Source: Firmicutes bacterium ASF500 (GTDB lineage Bacteria > Bacillota > Clostridia > Oscillospirales > Oscillospiraceae). Taken from it: a stretch of 64,000 nt of DNA. Positions within the stretch are counted from its first letter, which is position 1; each line of letters begins with the position of its first letter. Below the pieces are notes generated by a model. The model saw only the letters and a program-made list of their open reading frames with translations. It did no database searches and was not told the origin of the DNA. The stretch covers positions 620,001-684,000 of the forward strand of contig CP097573.1 of the NCBI GenBank assembly GCA_000492175.2, given 5' to 3'. Made by a program: the position numbers and the translations under genes. Shown one piece after another: positions 1 to 9,457 of this stretch.

Positions 1-1
1 G

Positions 2-1435
2 AAAAAGCGCTGTCTGCCGGTGCTGATTCTGTTCGCGGCCACCGTCGTGGTGGCGGTGGTGGGGCAGATCATCTCCATGCCCATTTTCCGGGCCTCCGCC
101 TACCGGGAGCTGCTCACCGTTCAGACCGGCGACTTCGCTGCCGACGTGGCTCAGATCTCCTTCAACGAGATCCCCACCCTGGACAAGGACTCCGCCAACT
201 ATCTGGGTGACCGGCAGATGGGCACCTTGAGCGACATGGTCAGCCAGTTTGAGTACTCCAACGACTCCACCCAGATCAACTACCAGGGCCGGCCCGTCCG
301 GGTGGCCCCCATCGCCTACGCCGACCTCATCAAGTGGTTCACCAACCGGGGCAGCGGCCTGCCCGCCTATGTGGTGGTGGACATGGTCACCCAGGAGGCC
401 ACCGTCACCCGGCTGAACGAGGGGATTAAATACTCCTTCTCTGAGCCGCTGAACCGGAATATTATGCGCCACCTGCGGTTCCAGTACCCCACCATGATGT
501 TCTCCACCCCGGAGTTTGAGATCAACGAGGAGGGCCACCCCTTCTGGATCGCCCCCCGGGTGGTCAAGCGCATCGGCCTCTTCGGCGGCGTGGATATCCA
601 GGGGGCCGTCCTGGTGGACGCCGTGACCGGCGAGAGCCAGTACTATGAGGAGGTCCCCAACTGGGTGGACACCCTCTACGTCCCCGCCCTTATCATGCAG
701 CAGTATGACTACTACGGCACTCTGGTCCATGGCTTCATCAACTCCATCCTGGGCCAGCGGGACGTGACCCAGACCACCAGCGGCTACAACTATATCGCCA
801 TGAACGACGACGTGTACGCCTACACCGGGGTCACCTCCGCCAACGCCGACCAGTCCAACCTGGGCTTCCTCCTGTGCAATATGCGCACCAAGGAGACCCA
901 CTTCTACACCGCCCCCGGCGCCACCGAGGAGGCCGCCAAGCTCTCCGCCCAGGGCGTGGTCCAGGACCTGGGCTATACCGCCACCTTCCCCCTGCTGCTG
1001 AACATCGCCGGTCAGCCCACCTACTTCATCCCCCTGAAGGACGCCACCAACCTGGTCAAGACCTACGCCATGGTCAACGTGGCCCAGTATCAGATCGTTG
1101 CCACGGGAACCACCGTCTCCGCCTGTGAGCAGAGCTATATCAAGATGCTGGCCGAAAAGGGCCTCACCCAGACCGAGGAGCTGCCCCAGACCGAGGCCAA
1201 GGGCAGAGTGGCCGAGATCAGGACCGCCGTCATGGACGGCAGCTCCTACTACTTCATCCGCCTGGAGGGCGAGGCCATCTTCTACTCCATCTCCGCCGCC
1301 CAGAACCGGGAGGTGGTCACCCTCAACGTAGGCGATACGGTCGCCATTGAACACGCCATTGCCGCCGAGGGCTCCGAATCCTCCATCCTGGATGGCTATT
1401 CCCTCACCGTCACCCGCCGTGCACCGGCAATTTAA
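2..1435 (+). CDS. Membrane-anchored extracytoplasmic protein, 5' end outside window
   Basis: I do not recognise this family. The frame is open to the left edge: codons before the GTG at position 20 read K-K-R-C-L-P, so the true start lies outside the window. One hydrophobic segment near the visible N-terminus (LILFAATVVVAVVGQI) looks like a membrane anchor. It is followed by about 440 mostly polar residues with no further membrane span, which suggests a domain outside the cytoplasm. The C-terminal 80 residues look beta-rich (inference). A strong terminator follows the stop. The gene converges on the Bax-inhibitor gene. GC-rich codon use matches the core genes. Confidence is high that it is a gene and low for function. 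Confidence 0.8.
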   Translation, partial: KKRCLPVLILFAATVVVAVVGQIISMPIFRASAYRELLTVQTGDFAADVAQISFNEIPTLDKDSANYLGDRQMGTLSDMVSQFEYSNDSTQINYQGRPVRVAPIAYADLIKWFTNRGSGLPAYVVVDMVTQEATVTRLNEGIKYSFSEPLNRNIMRHLRFQYPTMMFSTPEFEINEEGHPFWIAPRVVKRIGLFGGVDIQGAVLVDAVTGESQYYEEVPNWVDTLYVPALIMQQYDYYGTLVHGFINSILGQRDVTQTTSGYNYIAMNDDVYAYTGVTSANADQSNLGFLLCNMRTKETHFYTAPGATEEAAKLSAQGVVQDLGYTATFPLLLNIAGQPTYFIPLKDATNLVKTYAMVNVAQYQIVATGTTVSACEQSYIKMLAEKGLTQTEELPQTEAKGRVAEIRTAVMDGSSYYFIRLEGEAIFYSISAAQNREVVTLNVGDTVAIEHAIAAEGSESSILDGYSLTVTRRAPAI

Positions 1436-1441
1436 CGCAGC

Positions 1442-1475
1442 AGGACCGTCCGTGTTTTGCGGACGGTCCTGTTTT
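1442..1475 (+). terminator. Rho-independent terminator of the first gene
   Basis: A perfect 11-bp stem (AGGACCGTCCG / CGGACGGTCCT) with a 7-nt loop is followed by GTTTT. It lies 7 nt after the stop codon of the upstream plus-strand gene. Confidence 0.85.
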
Positions 1476-1525
1476 ACGTCTAAATTCGTCATGTATGGGC
1501 TCTGCTCTTGCTCCAGTTTGTCGAA

Positions 1526-1556
1526 AAGCGGCCGTTCCATTTTGGAGCGGCCGCTT
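1526..1556 (-). terminator. Terminator of the Bax-inhibitor-1 gene
   Basis: AAGCGGCCG and its complement form a stem of about 13 bp with one wobble pair around an AT loop. Read on the minus strand it ends in TTTTC, just past the stop of the gene at 1564. Confidence 0.75.
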
Positions 1557-1563
1557 CTTTGTA

Positions 1564-2280
1564 TCAGTTGCGCTTATTGCCCAGGAAGCGCAGGAGGTAC
1601 AGGAACAGGTTAATAAAGTCCAGATACAGCTGGAGAGCGGAGAAGATGGAGGCCTTCGCCAGCATCTCGGGGGAGGCGGAGTAGTAGCTGTAGAAGGCCC
1701 GAATCTTCTGCGTGTCATAGGCGGTATAGCCCAGGAAAACGGCGATGCCCACGAGGCAGATCACCCGGTCGAACATATCCAGAGCGGGGATAAACAAGGA
1801 CAGCACGCCGAAGATAATCAGGAAAATCAGACCGGAAAAGAGAATGGGCCGGATTCCGGACAGGTCCCGCTTGGTCAGATAGCCATAGGCGGCCAGGGCG
1901 CCGAAGTAGACGGCGGTAAGCAGGAAGCTGAAGCCCAAAATCTCCAGGCTGTAACGCCAGAAGTAGATGGACATGGTGAAGCCGAACAGGGCGGAAAAAA
2001 CTACGAACAGGGCAATGGCTGTACCCACCGCCATCTTCTCCAGCCGGTGCACCATAGTGAAGGAGATCACCAGCGTGGCCACCAGCACCACCAGAGGAAC
2101 TATGGGATACATGACGATGATATAACCGGCGATCCCGGTGACCCATCCGCTCACCGCTACCCCAAAGGTGACCAGCAGCCCCAGCACCATCCACAAAAAG
2201 GTCTTGGCGGTGTACTGGCCCAGGGTGTCCCCCATACTGGAGGCATAGCCGCGATCAAACTCATAAGGATCAAAGCTCAT
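1564..2280 (-). CDS. Bax inhibitor-1/YccA family membrane protein
   Basis: 238 aa, the usual size for the BI-1/UPF0005 family. It has a short polar N-terminus and about seven hydrophobic segments spread to the C-terminus, with the typical acidic and charged short loops (for example GYTAYDTQKIRAFYSY near residue 180). Bacterial members are polytopic membrane proteins; some conduct calcium in a pH-dependent way (YetJ/BsYetJ), and YccA in E. coli interacts with FtsH. The ATG has a good AAGGAG site and there is a near-consensus promoter upstream. It is a single-gene unit with its own terminator. Family assignment is confident; the physiological role is not shown by the sequence. Confidence 0.9.
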   Translation of the reverse strand: MSFDPYEFDRGYASSMGDTLGQYTAKTFLWMVLGLLVTFGVAVSGWVTGIAGYIIVMYPIVPLVVLVATLVISFTMVHRLEKMAVGTAIALFVVFSALFGFTMSIYFWRYSLEILGFSFLLTAVYFGALAAYGYLTKRDLSGIRPILFSGLIFLIIFGVLSLFIPALDMFDRVICLVGIAVFLGYTAYDTQKIRAFYSYYSASPEMLAKASIFSALQLYLDFINLFLYLLRFLGNKRN

Positions 2281-2341
2281 ATTAAACGCTCCTTTCAGGT
2301 TGGGCGGATTTGTTTCATTCTGCCCATTTGAGATTCATTCT

Positions 2342-2370
2342 ATTATAGCGCTCTTTGGAGGAAAAAGCAA
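2342..2370 (-). promoter_or_regulatory. Sigma-A type promoter for the Bax-inhibitor gene
   Basis: On the minus strand TTGCTT and TATAAT are separated by 17 nt, about 60 nt upstream of the ATG. Confidence 0.75.
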
Positions 2371-2374
2371 TACC

Positions 2375-4513
2375 CTATCTTCCAAACGCCGCCTGATAGA
2401 AGTTGTTCTCCACAATCATCGGGGTGGATTTCAGCTTATAGTTCACCAGCTTTTTCATGGCGGAGACGTAATTTTCCTGCTCCTCCGCCGTCATGGTGAC
2501 GCCTTCGGCGGGGGTGAAGGTCTGGGTAAAGCGGTTGTAGAAGCCCCGGTCGCTCATCCAGCAGGTGGAGGTAAAGACCACCAGCCCCTCGCTGTCGGAC
2601 AGGATGTCGCTTCCCGCCAGCATCCGGGAGTCGTACTCCAGGCCCAGCAGATTGGAGACGGTGGGCAGGATATCCACCTGACAGCAGGGCTTATCCACAA
2701 CCACCAGCTCAGTCATAGAGGCCGACCAGAGGATCAGAGCGCTTTTGTACACGTCGAAGTCGATGCTGGACTCGTCCAGGCGCTCCATGGCCTCGGAGCT
2801 GCCAAACTTCTTGCCGGACAGCTCCTCCAGGGTGGACACGTCAAAATAGGGGATGTGGTCGCCGGTAGCGACGATGAGGGTCTTGTCCAGCTTGCCCGCC
2901 TCCTCCAGCTTTTGCAGGAGCAGCGCCAGCGCCCGGTCCACCTCCATGGCGGTGCCCACATAGTTCTGGGTGGTCTCGCTGTAGGGCAGGGCCCGGACCA
3001 CCTCCCGGTAGGGGGCCACCGCCCGGTTGTCGGAGTAGGGCATGTGGCCGCTGATGGTCAGGTAGTAGACGTGGAAGGGGGTATCGCTGTTGATATAGTC
3101 GTTCACGCTGGCCTCCACCATCACGGTGTCCAGCTGGGGCCACAGGAGCTTGCCGCTTTCGCTCACGTCCAGGCCCTCGAACCCGGCCCCGAACTGACGC
3201 CAGTCATAGCCCAGGTTGGTGTGAGAGGCCATGCGGCCATACATATCGCTGTTGGCGTGGTAGCCCAGCACGTTGTAGCCCGCCCGTTTCAGCTGCTGGG
3301 GCAGGGTGAGGTAGGCGTTGAAGCCCACAGTCTGGCCGTTCTCCTTGAACGTCACCTCGCCGGTGCGCTTCATGGTGATGGGACTGCCGTTCTTGGGGTA
3401 GAGGCCCAGCAGGGTCTGGCACTCGCCGTTGGAGGTACTGGTGAAGTGGAGGGCGGTGTAGTAATTGTTGAACACAAAGCCCTCGTGGGTCAGCTTGTAG
3501 AGGGTCGGGGTGAGCTCCGGGTCGATGACGTAGCCGGAAAAGCCCTCCAGCACCAGCTGGATTACGTTATAGCCCTCAAACATACCGGTATACTCGTTCT
3601 TTCTGGTGGGCGCGACGCTGTTGAAGTACTCGGCCAGCCACTTGATATCATCGTTGGAGCTGTTCTCCGCCAGGGCGGCCAGGTCAACGTCCATCACGTT
3701 GGGGGAGGTGTCGATCACCGGGCCGGGGTCCACAACCTGGGAGCCAGCCGGGTCTCCACCGGTGCTGGAGGAGCCGGGGTTCGGGATGGCGATATCACCG
3801 AAATCGGCGTCCATGTCGGCCTTCGGCGGGAATATTTGGTGCTTCATGTCCAGCCGGAGCATGGTCATAAGCCCCAGCTGCTCCACCTGGTCGTCAATGT
3901 TGGTGTCCACCTTATAGAGCCCGGCCGGGGTCAGGTCCCCCTTCCAGGGCAGGTGGGTCACTCCCAGGCCCAGGACGTGGAAGATCACACAGCCGCCCAG
4001 CATCAGGCCGGCGAAGCGGATGTCGAACCGCTCGAAGCCCATCAGCCCCCCACCCAGGACGCACACCAGAATGGCGGGCAGGAGCATAATCAGAATAATG
4101 GGAAGCTTTTGCAATACAGCGGAGACAATCACATCGTAGTAGTCGGTGAGCCGGTTGTTGGCCGCAGTGCCCAGCGAACTGGGGCCGTAATAGGTCTGCA
4201 AAATGGTCTTGGCGACCATCTCCACCACGAAGACCAGCGAGATCGCCACTGCCAGCACCCTGACAAGCACGCCGTTGACCACCGGGGTCCAGGGCAGGGT
4301 CAGCGCGGCGAAAAACAGCCCCGCCGCCACGCTGAACACCAGGTAGACCGGAAAATAGACCAGCGCCGTCTTCATGTGGATGTGCAGGACCAGCTCCAGG
4401 TAGATCAACAGCACAGGGAACAGCAGCACCCGCCCCATAGTCCGGGCCATCACCGCCTCGTCACTGCGCCGGGAGCGTCTCCCCGCCCCCATTCGCCTTC
4501 CGTTATAAGCCAT
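2375..4513 (-). CDS. LTA synthase family phosphoglycerol transferase (sulfatase fold)
   Basis: 712 aa from the ATG at 4513, chosen because GGAGG sits 9 nt upstream; the in-frame ATG at 4540 lies almost at the transcription start and has no ribosome site. The N-terminal ~200 residues carry several membrane spans. A linker rich in Pro, Ser and Gly follows, then an extracellular sulfatase-type domain from about residue 315. Visible motifs are YNVIQLVLEGF at its start, the TSTS cluster near residue 357 at the likely catalytic Thr, SGHMPY and ATGDHIPYF near residue 549 (metal-binding His/Asp). LtaS enzymes polymerise glycerol phosphate from phosphatidylglycerol on the outer face of the membrane. 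It is monocistronic with its own promoter. Whether it makes LTA or modifies another glycan cannot be told. Confidence 0.9.
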   Translation of the reverse strand: MAYNGRRMGAGRRSRRSDEAVMARTMGRVLLFPVLLIYLELVLHIHMKTALVYFPVYLVFSVAAGLFFAALTLPWTPVVNGVLVRVLAVAISLVFVVEMVAKTILQTYYGPSSLGTAANNRLTDYYDVIVSAVLQKLPIILIMLLPAILVCVLGGGLMGFERFDIRFAGLMLGGCVIFHVLGLGVTHLPWKGDLTPAGLYKVDTNIDDQVEQLGLMTMLRLDMKHQIFPPKADMDADFGDIAIPNPGSSSTGGDPAGSQVVDPGPVIDTSPNVMDVDLAALAENSSNDDIKWLAEYFNSVAPTRKNEYTGMFEGYNVIQLVLEGFSGYVIDPELTPTLYKLTHEGFVFNNYYTALHFTSTSNGECQTLLGLYPKNGSPITMKRTGEVTFKENGQTVGFNAYLTLPQQLKRAGYNVLGYHANSDMYGRMASHTNLGYDWRQFGAGFEGLDVSESGKLLWPQLDTVMVEASVNDYINSDTPFHVYYLTISGHMPYSDNRAVAPYREVVRALPYSETTQNYVGTAMEVDRALALLLQKLEEAGKLDKTLIVATGDHIPYFDVSTLEELSGKKFGSSEAMERLDESSIDFDVYKSALILWSASMTELVVVDKPCCQVDILPTVSNLLGLEYDSRMLAGSDILSDSEGLVVFTSTCWMSDRGFYNRFTQTFTPAEGVTMTAEEQENYVSAMKKLVNYKLKSTPMIVENNFYQAAFGR

Positions 4514-4553
4514 TGGAATCGACCTCCAAATCAGTACCATGTTTTACCTATCT

Positions 4554-4582
4554 ACTTTACTCACTTATATTGCCGCAGTCAA
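4554..4582 (-). promoter_or_regulatory. Promoter of the LTA synthase gene
   Basis: Minus-strand TTGACT and TAAAGT with a 17-nt spacer, about 40 nt upstream of the chosen start codon. Confidence 0.75.
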
Positions 4583-4770
4583 GGGATATTTTTTTAATAT
4601 TTCATAAAATTTCTGTCCCGCGCGTTTTCATACACTTCTTCACAATTACCCTTGCAGAGCCTGTCACAGAGTACTGGCAAAGTCATATTAAATTGGCTCT
4701 TGCAAATACTGATACAGCTGTGGTGTAATCACAGTTGCCAAGGGTTCGACCAGAACCAAGGCAGCCACGC

Positions 4771-4806
4771 AAAAGGACCCCCGGAGGGTGCCGCCTCCGG
4801 GGGTCC
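4771..4806 (-). terminator. Terminator after the 48-aa gene
   Basis: A perfect 13-bp stem (GGACCCCCGGAGG and its complement) around a 6-nt loop, followed on the minus strand by TTTTGCG. It lies just downstream of the small gene that stops at 4814. Confidence 0.85.
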
Positions 4807-4813
4807 GTTCTGT

Positions 4814-4960
4814 TTACTGCTGTACTCCAGTAATATAAGCGTCAATCAGTTTTTCCAGTTCCTCTGCGGAATATGCTTTTTTAGGCTCTCGCTTCAAAAT
4901 CCGAAGAAGGTCATACGCCATAGCTTTTTGAACATCTTTCCTTTCATTCTCGGCCGGCAT
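4814..4960 (-). CDS. Small uncharacterised protein, 48 aa
   Basis: ATG at 4960, preceded by AAAGGAGG at good spacing, opens a 48-codon frame that ends directly before a strong terminator. The product starts MPAENERKDV and is charged, probably helical, with a C-terminal segment YSAEELEKLIDAYI. I do not recognise a family. A consensus ribosome site, a clean start and stop and a dedicated terminator support a real gene. It lies downstream of polC on the same strand, separated by about 60 nt, and could be the last gene of that operon. Function is unknown. Confidence 0.7.
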   Translation of the reverse strand: MPAENERKDVQKAMAYDLLRILKREPKKAYSAEELEKLIDAYITGVQQ

Positions 4961-5022
4961 AATGTCGGCCTCCTTTCATTTGATAATTTCATTAAAATTT
5001 ACCGCCGCTGAAATGTCAATCC

Positions 5023-8000
5023 TTACCCAAGCATAGAAAACAGATTCATCTGACTGGTCTCGGGCAGGTCGCCGAAAGCGCCGGCCTCCTTCAACAGCTG
5101 GATATGGGTCTTGGACACCTTGGGGCAGGCGGCGGAGACCTCCTCGATGGAGATAAACTCCCGTCCCACCCGCTGTTCCGCCAGGGAGATGGCAGCGGTC
5201 TCCCCCAACCCCGCCACCGACACGAAGGGGGGCCGCAGGGTCCCCCGCTCCTCGTCCACGGCGAAGCGGATGGCCTCCGACTGGTAGACATCCATCCGGT
5301 CGAACTGGAAGCCCCGGAGATAGAACTCATAGCACACCTCCAGGGTGGTGAGCATATCCTGCTCCACGGCGGTGGCCTCCTTGTCTTTTGCCACGATCTC
5401 CCGCATTTTCCGCTGGCACACGTCCATCCCCCGGCACATGTAGGCCTCGTCAAAGGCTTTCGCTCTGATGGAGAAGTAGGCGGCGTAGAAGGCCAGGGGG
5501 CGGTGGACCTTGAACCAGGCGATGCGGAAGGCCATCATCACATAGGCCACAGCGTGGGCCTTGGGGAACAGATAGGCGATCTTCTTGCAGGAGCCGATGT
5601 ACCAATCGGGCACCCCGGCGGCCTTCATCTCGTCCTCCGCCCCGTCGGGCAGGCCTCTCCCCTTTCGGACTGCCTCCATGATCTTGAAGGACCGCTTGGG
5701 GTTCATCCCCTTGGAGATAAGAAACAGCATAATGTCGTCCCGGCAGCCGATGGCCTGACCGACGGGAATGCCCTGCTGGATAATCAGGTCCCGGGCGTTG
5801 CCCAGCCACACGTCAGTGCCGTGGGAGAAGCCGGACAGCCGCACCAGGATATCAAACTGGTTGGGCTGGGTCTCCTCCAGCATCCCCCGGACGAAGGAGG
5901 TGCCAAACTCCGGGATAGCGGTGCCCCCGGTGGGACCGAGAATCTTGTCATTCTCATAGCCCAGGGCCTTGGAGGAGGAGAACAGAGACATGGTGTCCGG
6001 GTCGTCCAGGGGTATCTCCCGGGCGTTCACCCCGGTCAGGTCCTCCAGCATGCGGATCATGGTGGGATCATCGTGGCCCAGCATGTCCAGCTTCAGGAGG
6101 TTGGACTCCATGGAGTGGTATTCAAAGTGGGTGGTGATAATGTCGCTGTTGGGGTCGTCGGCGGGGTGCTGGACAGGACAGAAATCGTAAATTTCCTTGT
6201 CCTGGGGGATGACCACCATGCCGCCGGGGTGCTGGCCGGTGGTGCGCTTCACGCCGGTACACCCGATGGCAAGCCGGTTTTCCTCCGCCTTGGAGGCCAC
6301 CTTCCCCTTTTCCTCCAGGTATTTCTTCACATAGCCAAAGGCGGTCTTCTCCGCCACCGTGCCGATGGTCCCCGCCCGGAAGACGTGGGTCTGACCGAAG
6401 AGCTCGAAGGTGTATTTGTGGGCGCTGGACTGGTACTCCCCGGAAAAATTCAGGTCGATGTCGGGCACCTTGTCGCCGCCGAAGCCTAAGAACGTCTCAA
6501 AGGGGATGTTGAAGCCGTCCTTCACGTACTTGGCCCCGCAGACGGGGCACACCGCGTCGGGCATGTCCGCCCCGCAGCCGTAGGGGTGCTCCGGGTCCTG
6601 GGCGTAGTCGAAGTCGGTGTGCTTGCAGTTGGGACAGCGGTAGTGGGCGGGCAGGGAGTTCACCTCGGTGATGCCCGACATGAAAGCCACCAGGGACGAC
6701 CCCACCGACCCCCGGGAGCCCACCAGATAGCCGTGCTCCAGGGAGTTCTGCACCAGCTTCTGAGCGGACATGTAAATCACGTCGTACTTGCACCGGATGA
6801 TGTCCCCCAACTCGGCCTCGATGCGGTCCACCACGATCTGGGGCGGGTTCTCCCCGTAGAGCTCGTGGGCCTTGCCCCACACCAGCCGTTTCAGCTCCCC
6901 GTCGGAGTCCTCCAGCTTGGGGGCGAACAGGCCCTGGGGCAGGGGCTCAATGGGGTCGCACCAGCTGGCGATGAGGTTGGTGTTTTTCACCACCACCTCG
7001 TGGGCCTTCTCCTTGCCCAGATAGGCAAATTCCTTCAACATTTCGCCGGTGGTCTTGAAGTAGATGGGCAGGTCCTCGTCGGCATCCTCAAAGCCCTTGG
7101 AAGCCAGGAGGATATGACGGTAAATTTCGTCCTCCGGGTCCAGGAAGTGGACGTCGCCGGTGGCGCACACCGGCTTGCCCAGCTCCTCCCCCAGGCGGAC
7201 GATGTCCCGGTTGAAGTCCCGCAGCTCTTCCTCCGACCGGACCATCCCCTTGCGGAGCATGAACATATTGTTGCAGATGGGCTGAATCTCCAGGTAGTCG
7301 TACCAGGAGGCGATACGTTTCAGCTCCTCCCAGTCCTTGCCGTCGGTGAGAGCCCGGAACAGCTCCCCCGCCTCGCAGGCGGAGCCGATGATGAGCCCCT
7401 CCCGGTTCTCGTTGATGAGGGACTTGGGCATGATGGGATAGCGCTTGAAGTGCTCCAGATGGGCCAGGGACACCAGCTTATAGAGGTTGCGCAGGCCAGT
7501 CTGGTTCTTGGCCAGCACGATCAGGTGCTTGGGCTGTCGCTTGGCCTTCCCCTTCCCCCGGAGGGTAGTCATGTAGGGGTTGATTTCGGACAGGTTATGG
7601 TAACCAGCCGCCTCCAGCTTTTTGAAAAAGTGGGGCAGCATATAGGCCACCGTGGCGGCGTCGTCGCTGGCCCGGTGGTGGTTGAAGGCGGGCAGATGCA
7701 GGTGCTCCGCCACGATGTCCAGCTTGTACTTACCCAGCTCGGGGAGCAGGTTCTGGGCCAGAATCAGGCTGTCGATGGAGGGATTTTGGAACGGAATCCC
7801 GTACCTCCGGCAACCGGCGGCGATGAAGCCCATGTCGAAGTCGGCGTTGTGAGCGGCCAGGGGCCGGTCCCCGGCGAAGTCCAAAAAGGCGCGAATGGCC
7901 TCCTCCTGGGAGGGAGCCCCCACCAGCATCTCATCTGTAATACCGGTGAGACGGATGATCTCCGGGGACAGAATACGGCCCGGAGAAACAAAGGTGTTAA

Positions 8001-9180
8001 AGGTGTCGGTGATCTCTCCGTTTTTCAGCACCACCGCGCCAATCTCGATAATGACCTCGTGCTTCCGGTTCAAGCCGGTGGTCTCGATGTCGAAGCAGAC
8101 AATTTCGCTGTCAAAAGTGGCGTCGGTCTCCCCGTGAATGGCAACCCGGTCGTCCACATCGTTGACAAAGTAGGCCTCCACGCCGTAGAGAAGCTTGATC
8201 TTCTTGGCGGAGTGCCAGGCGTCTGGGAAGGACTGGGCCACTCCGTGGTCGGTGATGGCGATGGCCGGGTGGCCCCAGGCCTCCGCCCGCTTGACCACAT
8301 TCCGGTCCGGGCCCAGCTTGGGGCCCACGCTGGTGAGGGCGTCCATGGAGGACATGGTGGTGTGGAGGTGGAGCTCCACCCGCTTCTCCTCCGCGGTGTC
8401 CTCCTTCATCCTCTTCTCCGCCGCCGTCACGGCCACCGGCTCCAGCACCATGTCGCCGTAAAACCGGTCCATGTTGAGACGGCCCTGTACCTTGATGTGC
8501 ATCCCCTTCTTGATGCCGTCCACCAGGGGCTTGCCCTCGTCGCCGGGGAAGAATTTGTTCACCCGGATGGAGCCAGTGTAGTCGGTCATGTCGAAGGCCA
8601 CCACCCAGGCCCCCCGCTTTTTCAGCTCCCGGTTGTCGATGGCGAAAACATCGCCCTCCACCACCACCATGCCCATATCCAGCTCCAGCTCCCCGATGGG
8701 GGTGGGAGCCTTGGAAATTGCCTTGCCGAAGATGGATTTACCCTGAGGCTTTTTGTCCTTCTTGGCGGGGGCGGCGGGGCGGGCGCCGCTTTTCAGCGCC
8801 GCCTTTCGGATAGCCTCCGTGCGGGCAAAGGCATCGTCAACTTTATTTTTATCTCGGTCTACATCTCGAGAACCCTTGTCCTCCAAGGGCTTGGGCTCTT
8901 CCGGGATTGATATGTCAACTTTTTTCTCTTCACGGGTTACAATTTGTTCCTCCGCCTGAATCTTCACGCTGTTCAGGCCATAGGCTCGGCAGACCGCCTC
9001 CTCCGCCTGAGCGATGAGGTTGGGGCCCGCTCCGCCGGCCCCCTCCACGGCGATCTTGGCGCTGCGGCTGGCCTTGTCAATGGCGGCGGACACGATCAGC
9101 CAGCCCTCCACTCCGTCGGACAGCTCGGTCCACTGGCGCAGGGCGGCAAACATCTGTAAAAATGGTATCTTTTGGGACAT
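5023..9180 (-). CDS. polC: DNA polymerase III PolC, alpha subunit with 3'-5' exonuclease
   Basis: 1385 aa, somewhat shorter than the roughly 1440 aa usual for PolC. Order of domains: N-terminal region and OB fold; PHP domain beginning with ELHLHTT near residue 271; an inserted DEDDh exonuclease (FDIETTG near 362, HNADFDMGF, HRASDDAATVAYM); the rest of PHP; then the C-family polymerase with GSRGSVGSS, a Zn-binding CPNCKH...CPVCG insert and catalytic Asp residues in PDIDLNFSG near 904. PolC is the replicative polymerase of low-GC Gram-positives and proofreads in cis. The ATG overlaps the ribosome site region of the preceding 86-aa gene end, so translation is probably coupled. It ends the isoprenoid/envelope gene run. 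Confidence 0.98.
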   Translation of the reverse strand: MSQKIPFLQMFAALRQWTELSDGVEGWLIVSAAIDKASRSAKIAVEGAGGAGPNLIAQAEEAVCRAYGLNSVKIQAEEQIVTREEKKVDISIPEEPKPLEDKGSRDVDRDKNKVDDAFARTEAIRKAALKSGARPAAPAKKDKKPQGKSIFGKAISKAPTPIGELELDMGMVVVEGDVFAIDNRELKKRGAWVVAFDMTDYTGSIRVNKFFPGDEGKPLVDGIKKGMHIKVQGRLNMDRFYGDMVLEPVAVTAAEKRMKEDTAEEKRVELHLHTTMSSMDALTSVGPKLGPDRNVVKRAEAWGHPAIAITDHGVAQSFPDAWHSAKKIKLLYGVEAYFVNDVDDRVAIHGETDATFDSEIVCFDIETTGLNRKHEVIIEIGAVVLKNGEITDTFNTFVSPGRILSPEIIRLTGITDEMLVGAPSQEEAIRAFLDFAGDRPLAAHNADFDMGFIAAGCRRYGIPFQNPSIDSLILAQNLLPELGKYKLDIVAEHLHLPAFNHHRASDDAATVAYMLPHFFKKLEAAGYHNLSEINPYMTTLRGKGKAKRQPKHLIVLAKNQTGLRNLYKLVSLAHLEHFKRYPIMPKSLINENREGLIIGSACEAGELFRALTDGKDWEELKRIASWYDYLEIQPICNNMFMLRKGMVRSEEELRDFNRDIVRLGEELGKPVCATGDVHFLDPEDEIYRHILLASKGFEDADEDLPIYFKTTGEMLKEFAYLGKEKAHEVVVKNTNLIASWCDPIEPLPQGLFAPKLEDSDGELKRLVWGKAHELYGENPPQIVVDRIEAELGDIIRCKYDVIYMSAQKLVQNSLEHGYLVGSRGSVGSSLVAFMSGITEVNSLPAHYRCPNCKHTDFDYAQDPEHPYGCGADMPDAVCPVCGAKYVKDGFNIPFETFLGFGGDKVPDIDLNFSGEYQSSAHKYTFELFGQTHVFRAGTIGTVAEKTAFGYVKKYLEEKGKVASKAEENRLAIGCTGVKRTTGQHPGGMVVIPQDKEIYDFCPVQHPADDPNSDIITTHFEYHSMESNLLKLDMLGHDDPTMIRMLEDLTGVNAREIPLDDPDTMSLFSSSKALGYENDKILGPTGGTAIPEFGTSFVRGMLEETQPNQFDILVRLSGFSHGTDVWLGNARDLIIQQGIPVGQAIGCRDDIMLFLISKGMNPKRSFKIMEAVRKGRGLPDGAEDEMKAAGVPDWYIGSCKKIAYLFPKAHAVAYVMMAFRIAWFKVHRPLAFYAAYFSIRAKAFDEAYMCRGMDVCQRKMREIVAKDKEATAVEQDMLTTLEVCYEFYLRGFQFDRMDVYQSEAIRFAVDEERGTLRPPFVSVAGLGETAAISLAEQRVGREFISIEEVSAACPKVSKTHIQLLKEAGAFGDLPETSQMNLFSMLG

Positions 9181-9441
9181 TCAGTCAGTCTCCTTTGTCC
9201 AGGTGTGGTGGTCGGACAGCAGAATGATAAAGTCGGAGTGCTTTTTGGTCCAGGCAGGATTCCAGTCCCGGAAGTGCCAGTGGGACAGGCTGTCCAGCTG
9301 GACTCCCTCAGCCTCCTCCCGGACGGTCTGCAAAAATTCAATCAGCTGATCCAGCTCCTCCCGGGAGCAGTCCAGGCTCACCTCCCGCAGGGTCTCGGGC
9401 AGCTGGCCCTCGCTGTCCCACTCATAGCCGTATGCAAGCAT
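9181..9441 (-). CDS. Uncharacterised 86-aa acidic protein between ispG and polC
   Basis: Its stop codon abuts the polC start codon exactly, and the polC ribosome site (AAAGGAG) lies within its last codons. It begins 17 nt after ispG. The product is soluble and acidic, with Trp/His clusters (HWHFRDWNP, SDHHTW) and a central helix. I do not recognise the family. The tight packing within a core operon supports a real and translated gene. It may serve partly to couple translation into polC. Function unknown. Confidence 0.75.
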   Translation of the reverse strand: MLAYGYEWDSEGQLPETLREVSLDCSREELDQLIEFLQTVREEAEGVQLDSLSHWHFRDWNPAWTKKHSDFIILLSDHHTWTKETD

Positions 9442-9457
9442 GGATAGCCCTCCCCCC

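Noticed and set aside
2300..4597. Long plus-strand open frame opposite the LTA synthase gene
   Set aside because: It is the antisense of a clear gene, rich in His/Gln/Gly as expected of an antisense frame in GC-rich DNA, with no known motif.
6586..8910. 774-codon plus-strand frame opposite polC
   Set aside because: Antisense shadow of a certain gene; composition is His/Val/Gly-rich and it lacks a ribosome site.
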